DNA from: an uncultured Erysipelotrichaceae bacterium
Lineage (GTDB): Bacteria > Bacillota_I > Bacilli_A > RF39 > UBA660
Assembly: GCA_902783915.1 (NCBI GenBank)
Contig: CACZSX010000003.1
Location: 1 to 8,824 of the forward strand
DNA: 8,824 bases
Reading direction: 5' to 3'
Shown here: piece after piece, positions 1-6,867 of the stretch
How positions within the stretch are numbered: the stretch's first letter is position 1
How the letters are laid out: each line of letters opens with the position of its first letter
Position numbers and translations under genes: made by a program
The notes under the pieces: model-generated
What the model saw: the letters and a program-made list of their open reading frames with translations, nothing else
Told to the model about the DNA's origin: nothing
Database searches by the model: none

Positions 1-448
1 TTATTTTTCTTCCCTCTGCGTATGCCAAATCAAACATTTGGTTTGTAGTTCCGCCATTTAATGTTACAGTTAAAATAATCGCATTTAAAATTTCACTGCT
101 TCCATAATATTTATATATATATTCATCATGATTACCCAATATTTTTATATAACCAGTTATTTCGCTATTATCTCTTGGATCTAATATTGGACATGATAAA
201 TATTTTCCTGCGCACAATGTTTCTATACTTATAAATATATAACCATCATCATTTATATTGTTATATAAACTAGGATGATCAATCATATAATTATTTGCTA
301 TTCTTTCTATTTCTTTAATTGTATTATCATATAATTCCTGCTTCTTGTTTGTAAATATTCCCATTATATTAGGTATAGCAATCATTGCAATAATTGCTAT
401 AATAGCTATTACTGCTATTAATTCCATTAATGTAAACCCTTTTTTCAT
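1..448 (-). CDS. Type IV prepilin-like protein, 3' end beyond the window
   Basis: This reading frame starts at the ATG complementary to 446-448 and stays open for 149 codons to the left edge, so the C-terminus is missing. The N-terminus MKKGFTLMELIAVIAIIAII is a classic prepilin type III signal. It has a very short basic leader, Gly4 before Phe5 at the cleavage point, Glu at mature position 5, then a hydrophobic helix to about residue 27. By family knowledge a prepilin peptidase would cut after Gly4 and methylate Phe5, and the helix would anchor or pack the subunit in a pilus, pseudopilus or competence machine. The body shows a Cys79/Cys86 pair, which could form a disulfide, and a Pro/Asp-rich turn (residues 87-93). 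An SD sequence (AGGAGAG) lies six bases before the start. No other pilus genes are visible, so the exact machine is unknown. TAA can be read at 1-3, but in another frame. Confidence 0.85.
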   Translation of the reverse strand, partial: MKKGFTLMELIAVIAIIAIIAMIAIPNIMGIFTNKKQELYDNTIKEIERIANNYMIDHPSLYNNINDDGYIFISIETLCAGKYLSCPILDPRDNSEITGYIKILGNHDEYIYKYYGSSEILNAIILTVTLNGGTTNQMFDLAYAEGRKI

Positions 449-454
449 ATATAA

Positions 455-461
455 CTCTCCT
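455..461 (-). promoter_or_regulatory. Ribosome binding site of the prepilin gene
   Basis: On the minus strand AGGAGAG sits six bases before the ATG at 448. It supports that start and the short four-residue leader. Confidence 0.7.
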
Positions 462-472
462 ATTATATTTTT

Positions 473-502
473 ATTATAAAACATGATAAGTGTATTTTTC
501 AA
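473..502 (-). promoter_or_regulatory. Candidate vegetative promoter for the prepilin gene
   Basis: On the minus strand TTGAAA (497-502) and TATAAT (473-478) are separated by 18 bases, close to the SigA consensus. The -10 box ends 24 bases before the ATG, giving a leader of roughly 17 bases. This is read by eye only; AT-rich DNA gives chance matches. Confidence 0.45.
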
Positions 503-579
503 GCAAAAAATAAATATATTAAAACTTTTATTATCACATAATCAATAATATACTTTTTTTATTTATTATATTTTAAATA

Positions 580-588
580 TGTTATAAT
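580..588 (+). promoter_or_regulatory. Extended -10 promoter of the first Mur ligase gene
   Basis: TGTTATAAT is a perfect TGn-TATAAT extended -10 element. I see no good -35 box 17 bases upstream, which is usual for extended -10 promoters. Transcription would start near 595, leaving a leader of about 59 bases before the ATG at 654. This is longer than the other leaders here; I found no convincing hairpin or riboswitch in it. A 14-base block around this box recurs exactly at 8777-8790. Confidence 0.6.
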
Positions 589-642
589 TAAATGGGTAGC
601 TTTGTGAAAAACATATAAAGATATCAAATAAAAATATTATTA

Positions 643-650
643 AAAGGTGA
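643..650 (+). promoter_or_regulatory. Ribosome binding site of the first Mur ligase gene
   Basis: AAAGGTGA lies three bases before the ATG at 654. It matches the right half of the full anti-SD complement (AAGGAGGTGAT), so the short gap to the start is expected. The same GGTGA-type site recurs at several genes in the window. Confidence 0.6.
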
Positions 651-653
651 TTT

Positions 654-2090
654 ATGAGAAAATTAAATGAAATATTTGATACAGAATATAATACTTTAGT
701 AAAAGATGTAAAAACTAATACTAAAGAAATAGAAGATGGAGATCTATTCGTATGTATTAAAGGATTTAATGTTGATAGGCATGATTTTGTAGATGAAGCA
801 AAAAGAAAAGGTGCTAAAGCGTTAGTAGTAAATCATGAAGTAGATAGTGATTTACCGCAAATAGTGGTTAAAGATACTAATAAAGAATTAGCAAGTATAT
901 GTACAAAGTTCTATGACTATCCAAGTAAAAAAATGACTATGGTAGGTATTACTGGTACTGATGGTAAAACTACTACATCTACTATAATTTATGAACTATT
1001 AAATGAAATAACTAAATGTGGATATATAGGTACTAATGGCGTACATGCTCCTAATTATGATGATGATTCAAATAATACTACACCTACTACTGAGCATTTA
1101 AATAGGTTTTTAAATAATTTTTATGAAAAAGGTTGTAAATATGTATCTATGGAAGCTGGTAGCGAAGGTCTTGCTCAAGGTAGATGTGAAGGTATTTATT
1201 TTGATTATTCAGTATTTACTAATCTTACACATGAACATCTTAATTACCATAAAACAATGAATAATTATTTAATAGCAAAAAGTACTCTATTTAAGCAGAC
1301 TAAAAAAGATGGTTATTCACTATTAAATATAGATGATCCATATGCTAAAGAAATGAGTAAATACTGTAATGGTAAAGTGTTATTCTATGGTAGTGATAAA
1401 AAAGCTGATTTTAGATTTACTAATGTAGTCATCACACCAGATTATACTGATTTTGATATAGTTTATTTAAATAAAACATACAATATACATTCTCCTCTAC
1501 TTGGTAGATTTAATGTATATAACCTTACAGCTGCATTAGGAATACTAATTCTTATGGGATATGATATAAATAAATTTGATTTAAATGTATTATTTATAGA
1601 TGGTAGAATGAATGATATAAATTTAGGTCAAGATTTTAAAGTAATAGTAGATTATGCTCATACTCCTAATGGATATTTAAATTTATTTGAACTTACTAGA
1701 ACATTAAAATCAAATAGAACAATTATAGTAGCAGGATCTGCCGGTGAAAGAGATAAAACAAAAAGACCTACAATGGGTAAAATTCTTGTAGATAATGCTG
1801 ATTTAGTAATATTTACATATGAAGATCCAAGAAGTGAAGATCCAAATGATATTATTGATGATTTAACTAGTGAAGTAATGGATAAACAAGATAAATTTGA
1901 AAGAGTCACTGATAGACATGAAGCTATTAAACATGCCATTGATATTGCTAAAAAAGGTGATATGGTTTTAGTACTTGGTAAAGGAGATGAAACCTATGAA
2001 TGCCTAAAAGATGGTAAGATATATTTTAATGATATTGAAGAGGTAAAAAATGCTTTAAAAGATAGATTAAAATCAAAAGTTAGTCAATAA
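654..2090 (+). CDS. Mur ligase, MurE family, divergent paralogue
   Basis: At 478 residues this is a full-length three-domain MurE-type ligase. The family joins an amino acid to UDP-MurNAc-Ala-Glu in the cytoplasm using ATP. Visible are the N-terminal UDP-binding segment (about 1-90), the P-loop GTDGKTTT (101-108), the AK..LF stretch with the lysine usually carbamylated (K209), VDYAHTP (332-338), GERDKTKR (364-371), EDPRSEDP (390-397) and GKGDETYE (442-449). Several family-consensus positions are changed. The P-loop has Asp for Asn (GTNGK). The usual MEVSSH is MEAGSE (166-171). HEHLNYH replaces DHLDYH. The amino-acid-binding DNPR is EDPR, and GKGHE is GKGDE. Arg393 and Glu446, expected to contact the incoming amino acid, are kept. 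It is therefore probably an active ligase with altered specificity, but the added residue (DAP, lysine, ornithine or other) cannot be read from sequence. A more orthodox MurE is encoded at 5515-6843. It is divergent from the prepilin gene and convergent with the ABC-F gene. Confidence 0.85.
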   Translation: MRKLNEIFDTEYNTLVKDVKTNTKEIEDGDLFVCIKGFNVDRHDFVDEAKRKGAKALVVNHEVDSDLPQIVVKDTNKELASICTKFYDYPSKKMTMVGITGTDGKTTTSTIIYELLNEITKCGYIGTNGVHAPNYDDDSNNTTPTTEHLNRFLNNFYEKGCKYVSMEAGSEGLAQGRCEGIYFDYSVFTNLTHEHLNYHKTMNNYLIAKSTLFKQTKKDGYSLLNIDDPYAKEMSKYCNGKVLFYGSDKKADFRFTNVVITPDYTDFDIVYLNKTYNIHSPLLGRFNVYNLTAALGILILMGYDINKFDLNVLFIDGRMNDINLGQDFKVIVDYAHTPNGYLNLFELTRTLKSNRTIIVAGSAGERDKTKRPTMGKILVDNADLVIFTYEDPRSEDPNDIIDDLTSEVMDKQDKFERVTDRHEAIKHAIDIAKKGDMVLVLGKGDETYECLKDGKIYFNDIEEVKNALKDRLKSKVSQ

Positions 2091-2162
2091 TTATTATTAT
2101 TAATTTAATTATTTAATATATTATAATGTGAAATATAAAATATAAAAAATCATAAATGAAAC

Positions 2163-2191
2163 AAAAAAAATAGAAGAAATTCTATTTTTTT
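2163..2191. terminator. Bidirectional terminator between Mur ligase and ABC-F genes
   Basis: TAGAA (2171-2175) pairs with TTCTA (2180-2184) around a GAAA loop, and the flanking A-run and T-run extend the stem and supply a U-tract in both directions. The TAG stop of the ABC-F gene (2182-2184) lies inside the stem. The stem core is short and AU-rich, so strength is uncertain. The 72 bases between the ligase stop and this hairpin hold nothing else I can support. Confidence 0.65.
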
Positions 2192-3765
2192 ATTTTTAAA
2201 TATTCTTCATATGTAGTCATCTTATCTACATATTTACCATCATCTTTAAAGTCTATTATTCTATTTGCAGTAGTTTCAATAAATTCATGATCATGAGTGC
2301 TAAATATTATTGGACCATTAAACGCTATTAAAGCATTATTTAAACTAGTAATAGTTTCTACATCTAAATGATCTGTAGGTTGATCAAGCATTAAGAAGTT
2401 TGCACCACTTAACATCATCTTAGATAACATACATCTTACTTTTTCACCACCAGATAATACATTTACTTTTTTTAAAACTTCTTCTCCACTAAATAACATT
2501 CTACCTAAAAATCCTCTTACAAACTCATTATCATCATTTTTAGAATATACTCTTAACCAATCTACTAGATTTTTATTGCTAGTAAAATAACTATCATGAT
2601 TTTTAGGAAAATAAGAAGATATTACACTACTGCCATATATTATTTCTCCACTATCTATTTTTATTTCTCCATTTAACGCTTTAAATAAAGTAGTAATTAT
2701 TATTTCATTACCAATTAATGCTATCTTATCATAATTATTTATAGTTAAATTTAAATTATTAATTAATTTTACACCATCTACACTTACACATAAATTCTTA
2801 GTAGTAAGAACATCTTTACCAATTGGTTTATCTTCTTTAAAACTAATATATGGATACTTCCTACTAGACGGTTTTATATCTTCAAGTACAATCTTATCTA
2901 ATAATTTCTTCCTAGATGTTGCCTGTTTTGATTTAGATGCATTAGCAGAAAATCTTGCTATAAAGTCTTGTAATTCTTTTATTTTTTCTTCCTTTTTCTT
3001 ATTTGAATCTCTCATTTGTTTTTGAATTAATTCACTAGATTTATACCAAAAATCATAGTTACCTACAAATAAAGTTATCTTTTCATAATCTATATCTACT
3101 ATATGAGTACACACTTTGTTTAAAAAATGTCTATCGTGGCTTACTACAATTATAGTATTATTAAAATCTATTAAGAATTCTTCCAACCACATTTTTGCTT
3201 CTATATCAAGTCCATTAGTAGGTTCATCAAGTAGTAATATATCAGGATTACCAAATAATGCTTGTGCAAGTAAAACTTTTACTTTCTCTTTAGTAGGTAT
3301 ATCATTCATAATCATTTCATGATATTTTAAATCTACTCCCAAACCAGTAAGTAATATAGCAGCATCACTTTCAGCTTGCCATCCATTTAGATCTGCAAAC
3401 TCACTTTCTAGTTCACCTAATCTAATACCATCTTTATCAGTAAAATCACTCTTCATATATAACTTATTTTTTTCTTCCATAATGTCGTATAACTTCCTAT
3501 TACCCATTATTACAACATCTAGTGCTCTTACATCATTATATATATTATGATCTTGCTTTAAAACTGATAATCTCTCGTCTTTACCAATAGTAATATCTCC
3601 TGTAGTAGTTTCTATTTCGCCAGATAATAATTTCAAAAATGTACTCTTACCCGCTCCATTCGCACCTATTAATCCATAACAATTACCTGGTACAAACTTT
3701 AGATTAACATTTTCAAATAAAGTCCTTTTACCAAATCTTAAACTAACATTATTAACTGTAATCAT
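2182..3765 (-). CDS. ABC-F family ATPase, YkpA/YbiT-like, one ATPase site degenerate
   Basis: This soluble protein has two ABC domains and no membrane segment. The arrangement and the SRKYPY linker region (301-306) resemble the YkpA/YbiT group of ABC-F proteins, which act at or near the ribosome rather than as transporters. Domain 1 has Walker A GANGAGKS (34-41), Walker B ILLLDE (176-181) and switch His210. A charged helical linker (about 245-290) separates it from domain 2, which has LSGGE (437-441), LMLDQ (458-462) and His491. Domain 1 lacks the signature: IPTKE stands at 156-160 where L-S/T-GGE is expected. Domain 2 lacks a working Walker A (GNEIIITT, 352-359, no lysine) and has Gln462 for the catalytic Glu. 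In the head-to-tail dimer, site 1 (Walker A/B of domain 1 with LSGGE of domain 2) is intact, while all parts of site 2 are changed. It starts 4 bases after the arginase-family stop, with its SD inside that gene, so the two are co-transcribed. Family assignment is firm; function is inferred. Confidence 0.9.
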   Translation of the reverse strand: MITVNNVSLRFGKRTLFENVNLKFVPGNCYGLIGANGAGKSTFLKLLSGEIETTTGDITIGKDERLSVLKQDHNIYNDVRALDVVIMGNRKLYDIMEEKNKLYMKSDFTDKDGIRLGELESEFADLNGWQAESDAAILLTGLGVDLKYHEMIMNDIPTKEKVKVLLAQALFGNPDILLLDEPTNGLDIEAKMWLEEFLIDFNNTIIVVSHDRHFLNKVCTHIVDIDYEKITLFVGNYDFWYKSSELIQKQMRDSNKKKEEKIKELQDFIARFSANASKSKQATSRKKLLDKIVLEDIKPSSRKYPYISFKEDKPIGKDVLTTKNLCVSVDGVKLINNLNLTINNYDKIALIGNEIIITTLFKALNGEIKIDSGEIIYGSSVISSYFPKNHDSYFTSNKNLVDWLRVYSKNDDNEFVRGFLGRMLFSGEEVLKKVNVLSGGEKVRCMLSKMMLSGANFLMLDQPTDHLDVETITSLNNALIAFNGPIIFSTHDHEFIETTANRIIDFKDDGKYVDKMTTYEEYLKIKK

Positions 3766-3769
3766 AATA

Positions 3770-4642
3770 TCACTCCAAACTTTCCTTTATTATATTAAGT
3801 AATTCATCTACCTTTTCCTTGCATTCATAATTCTCATCTAATAATGGATTATATTCAACCATATCCATACTACAAACATTAAATTTATTAAGTAATAGTT
3901 TTAATATCTTTTTAGCAGTATTAAACTTCATGCCACCATTATGATATAAATTATCAACAGATACGTTAACAGCATGAAAATCATTGTCACAAATAGAATC
4001 TAAATCAAAAGATATATGTACATACTTTGTATGAATACTACTTAATATCTCATCTATTATTTTTTCTTCATTACCTTCTATTTCATAATCATTAAAATAC
4101 ATAATATTATTTTCATTTATATAATCTATTTCTTCTTTTTCATAATTACTTAAACCAATATATTTTAAATTACTATTTTTTAATTTATAATTACCAATAT
4201 CAAATCTACTATCACATCTTCCTATACATATTGATAATGGCATACCATGGATATTACCAGATGGAGTTGTTTTATCATTATGTATATCTGCATGTTGATC
4301 TACATATATAACTGTTACATCACCTTTATAATAATCAAGCGCAGCACTTATACTTCCTATACAAGTGGAATGATCACCACCAACTATAAATGGAATATTG
4401 CCAATTTCTAAAGAATTATATACTTCTTTATATAATTTCTTACTTATATTCATTACAGGTGCAATATATTTTATTTTAGTATTATCTTCATACATATTTG
4501 GATTATCATAATATGTGTCTATAACACTTTTTATAGAAAAATATTTATTTAAATTATTCTTTAAATAATCATATGCCTTATCTGCGCCTTCTACAGGGCA
4601 TCCATATTTCATAGGCATACCTATAACTTCTACCTTTTTCAT
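3770..4642 (-). CDS. Arginase-family (ureohydrolase) enzyme, probable arginase
   Basis: The family hydrolyses a guanidino group with a two-manganese centre; arginase makes ornithine and urea from arginine in the cytoplasm. The 290 residues match the usual length. The metal ligands are all present: His91 in GGDHS, Asp115/His117/Asp119 in DQHADIH, and Asp213/Asp215 in SFDLD. SGNIHG (128-133) resembles the arginase substrate loop SGNLHG, and Glu263 in MDMVEYNP fits the conserved C-terminal Glu, so arginase is favoured over agmatinase. Two deviations stand out. The usual Asn after DAHxD-I (Asn130 in human arginase I) is His121. The normally conserved P-x-x-x-GTP...GG stretch after SFDLD is a different sequence (219-237). 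Substrate specificity is thus not certain. It ends with TGA, fixing the standard code, and is the first gene of an operon with the ABC-F gene. It starts with ATG behind a GAGGTG site. Confidence 0.82.
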   Translation of the reverse strand: MKKVEVIGMPMKYGCPVEGADKAYDYLKNNLNKYFSIKSVIDTYYDNPNMYEDNTKIKYIAPVMNISKKLYKEVYNSLEIGNIPFIVGGDHSTCIGSISAALDYYKGDVTVIYVDQHADIHNDKTTPSGNIHGMPLSICIGRCDSRFDIGNYKLKNSNLKYIGLSNYEKEEIDYINENNIMYFNDYEIEGNEEKIIDEILSSIHTKYVHISFDLDSICDNDFHAVNVSVDNLYHNGGMKFNTAKKILKLLLNKFNVCSMDMVEYNPLLDENYECKEKVDELLNIIKESLE

Positions 4643-4647
4643 ATAAG

Positions 4648-4653
4648 CACCTC
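4648..4653 (-). promoter_or_regulatory. Ribosome binding site of the arginase-family gene
   Basis: On the minus strand GAGGTG lies five bases before the ATG at 4642, supporting that start. Confidence 0.65.
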
Positions 4654-4661
4654 GTTAATAA

Positions 4662-4690
4662 AGTATATAATAAATAATTATATATGTAAA
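4662..4690 (-). promoter_or_regulatory. Vegetative promoter of the arginase/ABC-F operon
   Basis: On the minus strand TTTACA (4685-4690) and TATACT (4662-4667) are exactly 17 bases apart, each one mismatch from the SigA consensus. The -10 box ends 19 bases before the ATG. A second candidate -10, TATAAT at 4677-4682, has a poorer -35 match. The divergent promoter of the next gene lies about 40 bases to the right. Confidence 0.55.
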
Positions 4691-4726
4691 CTTAATGTCT
4701 TAAAGTTATATATTTTTTTTGCTTAA

Positions 4727-4735
4727 TGATATAAT
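4727..4735 (+). promoter_or_regulatory. Extended -10 promoter of the ART-like gene
   Basis: TGATATAAT is a perfect TGn-TATAAT extended -10 element with no clear -35 box. It ends 16 bases before the ATG at 4752. Transcription would begin near 4742, at the SD itself. A longer reading frame from TTG at 4719 would place this promoter inside the coding region, which argues for the ATG start. Confidence 0.55.
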
Positions 4736-4741
4736 TATATT

Positions 4742-4747
4742 AGGTGA
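4742..4747 (+). promoter_or_regulatory. Ribosome binding site of the ART-like gene
   Basis: AGGTGA lies four bases before the ATG at 4752. It decides the start in favour of this ATG over the upstream in-frame TTG at 4719, which has only a T-run before it. Confidence 0.6.
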
Positions 4748-4751
4748 TAGT

Positions 4752-5507
4752 ATGGAAGCATATAGATATGGTGAAGATACATTATTACATAGTATTGGAT
4801 TTAATCCATACAAATTGGAAAGCATATTAAAAAATGGTATTTTATCTAAAAGAAAGGCGGATAGTTTAGGCGTTGCTCTAACAAAAAATTATTTTGGATA
4901 TAATTTTGATGATAAAGTAAGCATGACTAGACCATTATATTCAAATAGTGAAGATCCGACATCTATATTGTATACATGGGTACCAAAAAGCATTTCAATA
5001 ATAGTCGAAAATCAAGATTTTATATATGACAAAAGTGATGCATATTTTAATCATTCAGATGAAGTATTCGTACAAGATATTGTACCTATCAATAATTTTG
5101 TTGGACTTATAGTACCAGAAAAATATCATGATTATGAGATAAGAGATTTAGCAATGATCCCAATTAAATCTACAAGTTACGCAAATATAAAAGGCACGTG
5201 TGATGAATTAATTGCTTATTTAGGTACTATGAACCATAATATAAATGAAGCAGAATATAAAGAATTATTAAGAGAATTGCATCTTACTATTACTGAATTA
5301 AATTCTGATAGAGAAAATAGCGAATTACAAGATGATTTTCTTGATATAAAAATTGCTATTAACGAATTTATAGCAAATGAATCTCAAATTGCTTTTGATA
5401 AAGTATTAAGTAAAGAAGGATCAACATTATTAGATATGGTAAGCTATATAAATGATAAAACTTTAAGTCTTCCATTTTATGATATTGGCAAAAGTTTAAC
5501 AAAATAA
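4752..5507 (+). CDS. Unrecognised protein, possible ADP-ribosyltransferase-like fold
   Basis: I do not recognise this 251-residue protein with certainty. It has no signal peptide or membrane segment. The N-terminal half resembles ADP-ribosyltransferase-fold proteins such as the DarT and KptA groups: L-L-H13-S followed by ILKNGILS (25-32), then VSMT (56-59, Ser57), then DEVFVQDIVPI (103-113) with Glu104 where ART folds often carry the catalytic Glu before a V-P turn. The spacing fits an H-S-E triad. The C-terminal half (about 150-251) looks helical and acidic, with no motif I know. If the fold is right, it would bind NAD or a related nucleotide in the cytoplasm. No macrodomain antitoxin such as DarG lies beside it. 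It is divergent from the arginase gene and converges on the second MurE gene, sharing a terminator with it. The fold is an inference from short motifs only. Confidence 0.7.
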   Translation: MEAYRYGEDTLLHSIGFNPYKLESILKNGILSKRKADSLGVALTKNYFGYNFDDKVSMTRPLYSNSEDPTSILYTWVPKSISIIVENQDFIYDKSDAYFNHSDEVFVQDIVPINNFVGLIVPEKYHDYEIRDLAMIPIKSTSYANIKGTCDELIAYLGTMNHNINEAEYKELLRELHLTITELNSDRENSELQDDFLDIKIAINEFIANESQIAFDKVLSKEGSTLLDMVSYINDKTLSLPFYDIGKSLTK

Positions 5508-5530
5508 AAATGCATTAAATGCATTTTTTT
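5506..5530. terminator. Bidirectional terminator shared by convergent genes
   Basis: ATGCAT (5510-5515) and ATGCAT (5519-5524) form a hairpin around a TAA loop, extended by the A-run on the left and T-run on the right, so a U-tract follows in either direction. It overlaps the stop codons of both the ART-like gene (5505-5507) and the second MurE gene (complement of 5515-5517). Confidence 0.7.
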
Positions 5531-6843
5531 ATATAATTTAATACTTCTTCTTTATCATTAAAATGATATCTTATATTATTAATTATTTGATATTCTTCAT
5601 GTCCTTTACCAAGTATTAATAATATATCATTTTTATTTAACATACCAATACCTTTTATTATTGCATTATGCCTATCTAATATGATTTCATAATTACTATT
5701 TTTTAAATCTTTTGTAATATCATTAATGATATTAATTGGGTTCTCGCTTCTTGGATTATCATTTGTAAATATAACATAATTACTTAAATTAGTAGATATT
5801 AAACCCATATCTTTCCTTTTAGTTTTATCTCTATCTCCGCCACATCCAATTATAGTTATTATTTTACCTTTTTTAAATTCATTAACACTATTTAAAATAT
5901 TTTCTACCGCATCAGGAGTATGTGCATAATCAATTATTGCATATGCTTTTTTTATTTTTACAATATCCATTCTTCCATTGGGTAAACTTACTTTTTTTAA
6001 TAACTTAATACTTTTTTTAATACTTATTCCCATATCATTTAATATGATAATACTTATTATTGAATTATAAATATTATATTTGCCTACTACATTTAATTTA
6101 ACTTTATATTTTTTATTCTTATACTTAAATTTATATATTAATTTGTTAGAACATAACTTATAAGACAATATATGATAATCAGATAATTTAAATCCATAAC
6201 TCATATTATAATCAAAATAATTACTATAACTATCATCTATATTTACTATTTTTAATGATTTTTCTTTAACCATATTAAATAACTTTTTCTTAGATTCTAA
6301 ATAATCAGTCATATTACTATGAAAATCCAAATGATCTTTAGTTAAATTAGTAAATACTACATAATCAAATTTAATACCATATAATCTATTTTGTTTTAAT
6401 GAATGACTAGATACTTCCATAACAACTACTTTAACATCATTATATACACATTCAAGTAATAAGTTATATAAAGTTAATATATCTGGTGTTGTATTGTTTA
6501 AATCTTTTATCTTATCGTCAATATAAAAACCAATTGTTCCAATATATGCAGATTTAATATTTAACTCTCTTAATATCTCATATATTAAAAAACAAGATGT
6601 AGTTTTACCATTCGTACCTGTAATACCTATTAAACACAACTTATTAATTAAAAAACTAAAATTACTAGATAATAATTCATTTAAAAACTTAGTGGTATCT
6701 CCCACTACTTTATCGCTTATTATATAAGATGCCCCATTATTAATCGCATCCACTATATAATCATGCCCATCATTTTTAATACCCTTTAATGCAATAAAAA
6801 TATCCCCGTTTTTAATATCTTTTGAATTAGTTTTAATATTCAT
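5515..6843 (-). CDS. murE: UDP-MurNAc-tripeptide synthetase (MurE), orthodox motifs, short N-terminus
   Basis: This MurE ligase adds the third amino acid to UDP-MurNAc-Ala-D-Glu in cytoplasmic peptidoglycan synthesis. Counting from ATG 6843 (442 residues), it shows GTNGKTT (76-82), MEVSSHSLKQNR (142-153), KDHLDFH (169-175), the SK..LF lysine (K185), GRM (290-292), DYAHTPD (305-311), GCGGDRDKTKR (333-343), DNPRSENP (362-369) and GKGHEEYQ (412-419). DNPR plus GKGHE is the pattern associated with meso-diaminopimelate addition, so DAP is the likely residue, though motif-based calls can fail. The N-terminus is short: TNSKDI begins at residue 5, whereas the matching TNTKEI in the paralogue at 654-2090 begins at residue 21, so the first strand and helix of the UDP-binding domain are missing. 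A GTG at 6850-6852 adds only three residues and abuts a -10-like box. Codons are strongly A/T-ended and the protein is rich in Ile, Lys and Asn. It shares a terminator with the ART-like gene. Confidence 0.88.
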   Translation of the reverse strand: MNIKTNSKDIKNGDIFIALKGIKNDGHDYIVDAINNGASYIISDKVVGDTTKFLNELLSSNFSFLINKLCLIGITGTNGKTTSCFLIYEILRELNIKSAYIGTIGFYIDDKIKDLNNTTPDILTLYNLLLECVYNDVKVVVMEVSSHSLKQNRLYGIKFDYVVFTNLTKDHLDFHSNMTDYLESKKKLFNMVKEKSLKIVNIDDSYSNYFDYNMSYGFKLSDYHILSYKLCSNKLIYKFKYKNKKYKVKLNVVGKYNIYNSIISIIILNDMGISIKKSIKLLKKVSLPNGRMDIVKIKKAYAIIDYAHTPDAVENILNSVNEFKKGKIITIIGCGGDRDKTKRKDMGLISTNLSNYVIFTNDNPRSENPINIINDITKDLKNSNYEIILDRHNAIIKGIGMLNKNDILLILGKGHEEYQIINNIRYHFNDKEEVLNYIKKCI

Positions 6844-6852
6844 ATCAATCAC

Positions 6853-6858
6853 ATTATA
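6853..6858 (-). promoter_or_regulatory. Possible -10 box for the second MurE gene
   Basis: On the minus strand TATAAT ends only nine bases before the ATG at 6843, with no good -35 box and no TG extension. If used, the transcript would begin about 3-4 bases before the ATG, almost leaderless. Otherwise the gene depends on read-through past the hairpin at 6868-6898. Confidence 0.3.
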
Positions 6859-6867
6859 GTGTATGAA

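Noticed and set aside
1..3. TAA on the minus strand as the stop of the prepilin gene
   Set aside because: It is not in the frame that starts at 448; that frame is still open at the left edge.
589..653. Riboswitch or attenuator in the leader of the first Mur ligase gene
   Set aside because: The leader is about 59 bases, has no convincing stem or known conserved motif, and lacks a terminator-like hairpin.
1658..1939. 93-codon minus-strand frame inside the first Mur ligase gene
   Set aside because: It lies antisense to well-conserved ligase motifs, has no plausible SD or family resemblance, and is a shadow of the real frame.
3116..3322. 68-codon plus-strand frame inside the ABC-F gene
   Set aside because: It is antisense to the Walker B region of a clear ABC-F protein and shows no independent coding features.
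4719..4751. TTG start giving 11 extra residues to the ART-like protein
   Set aside because: The stretch contains the extended -10 box and the SD that serve the ATG at 4752, and no SD precedes the TTG.
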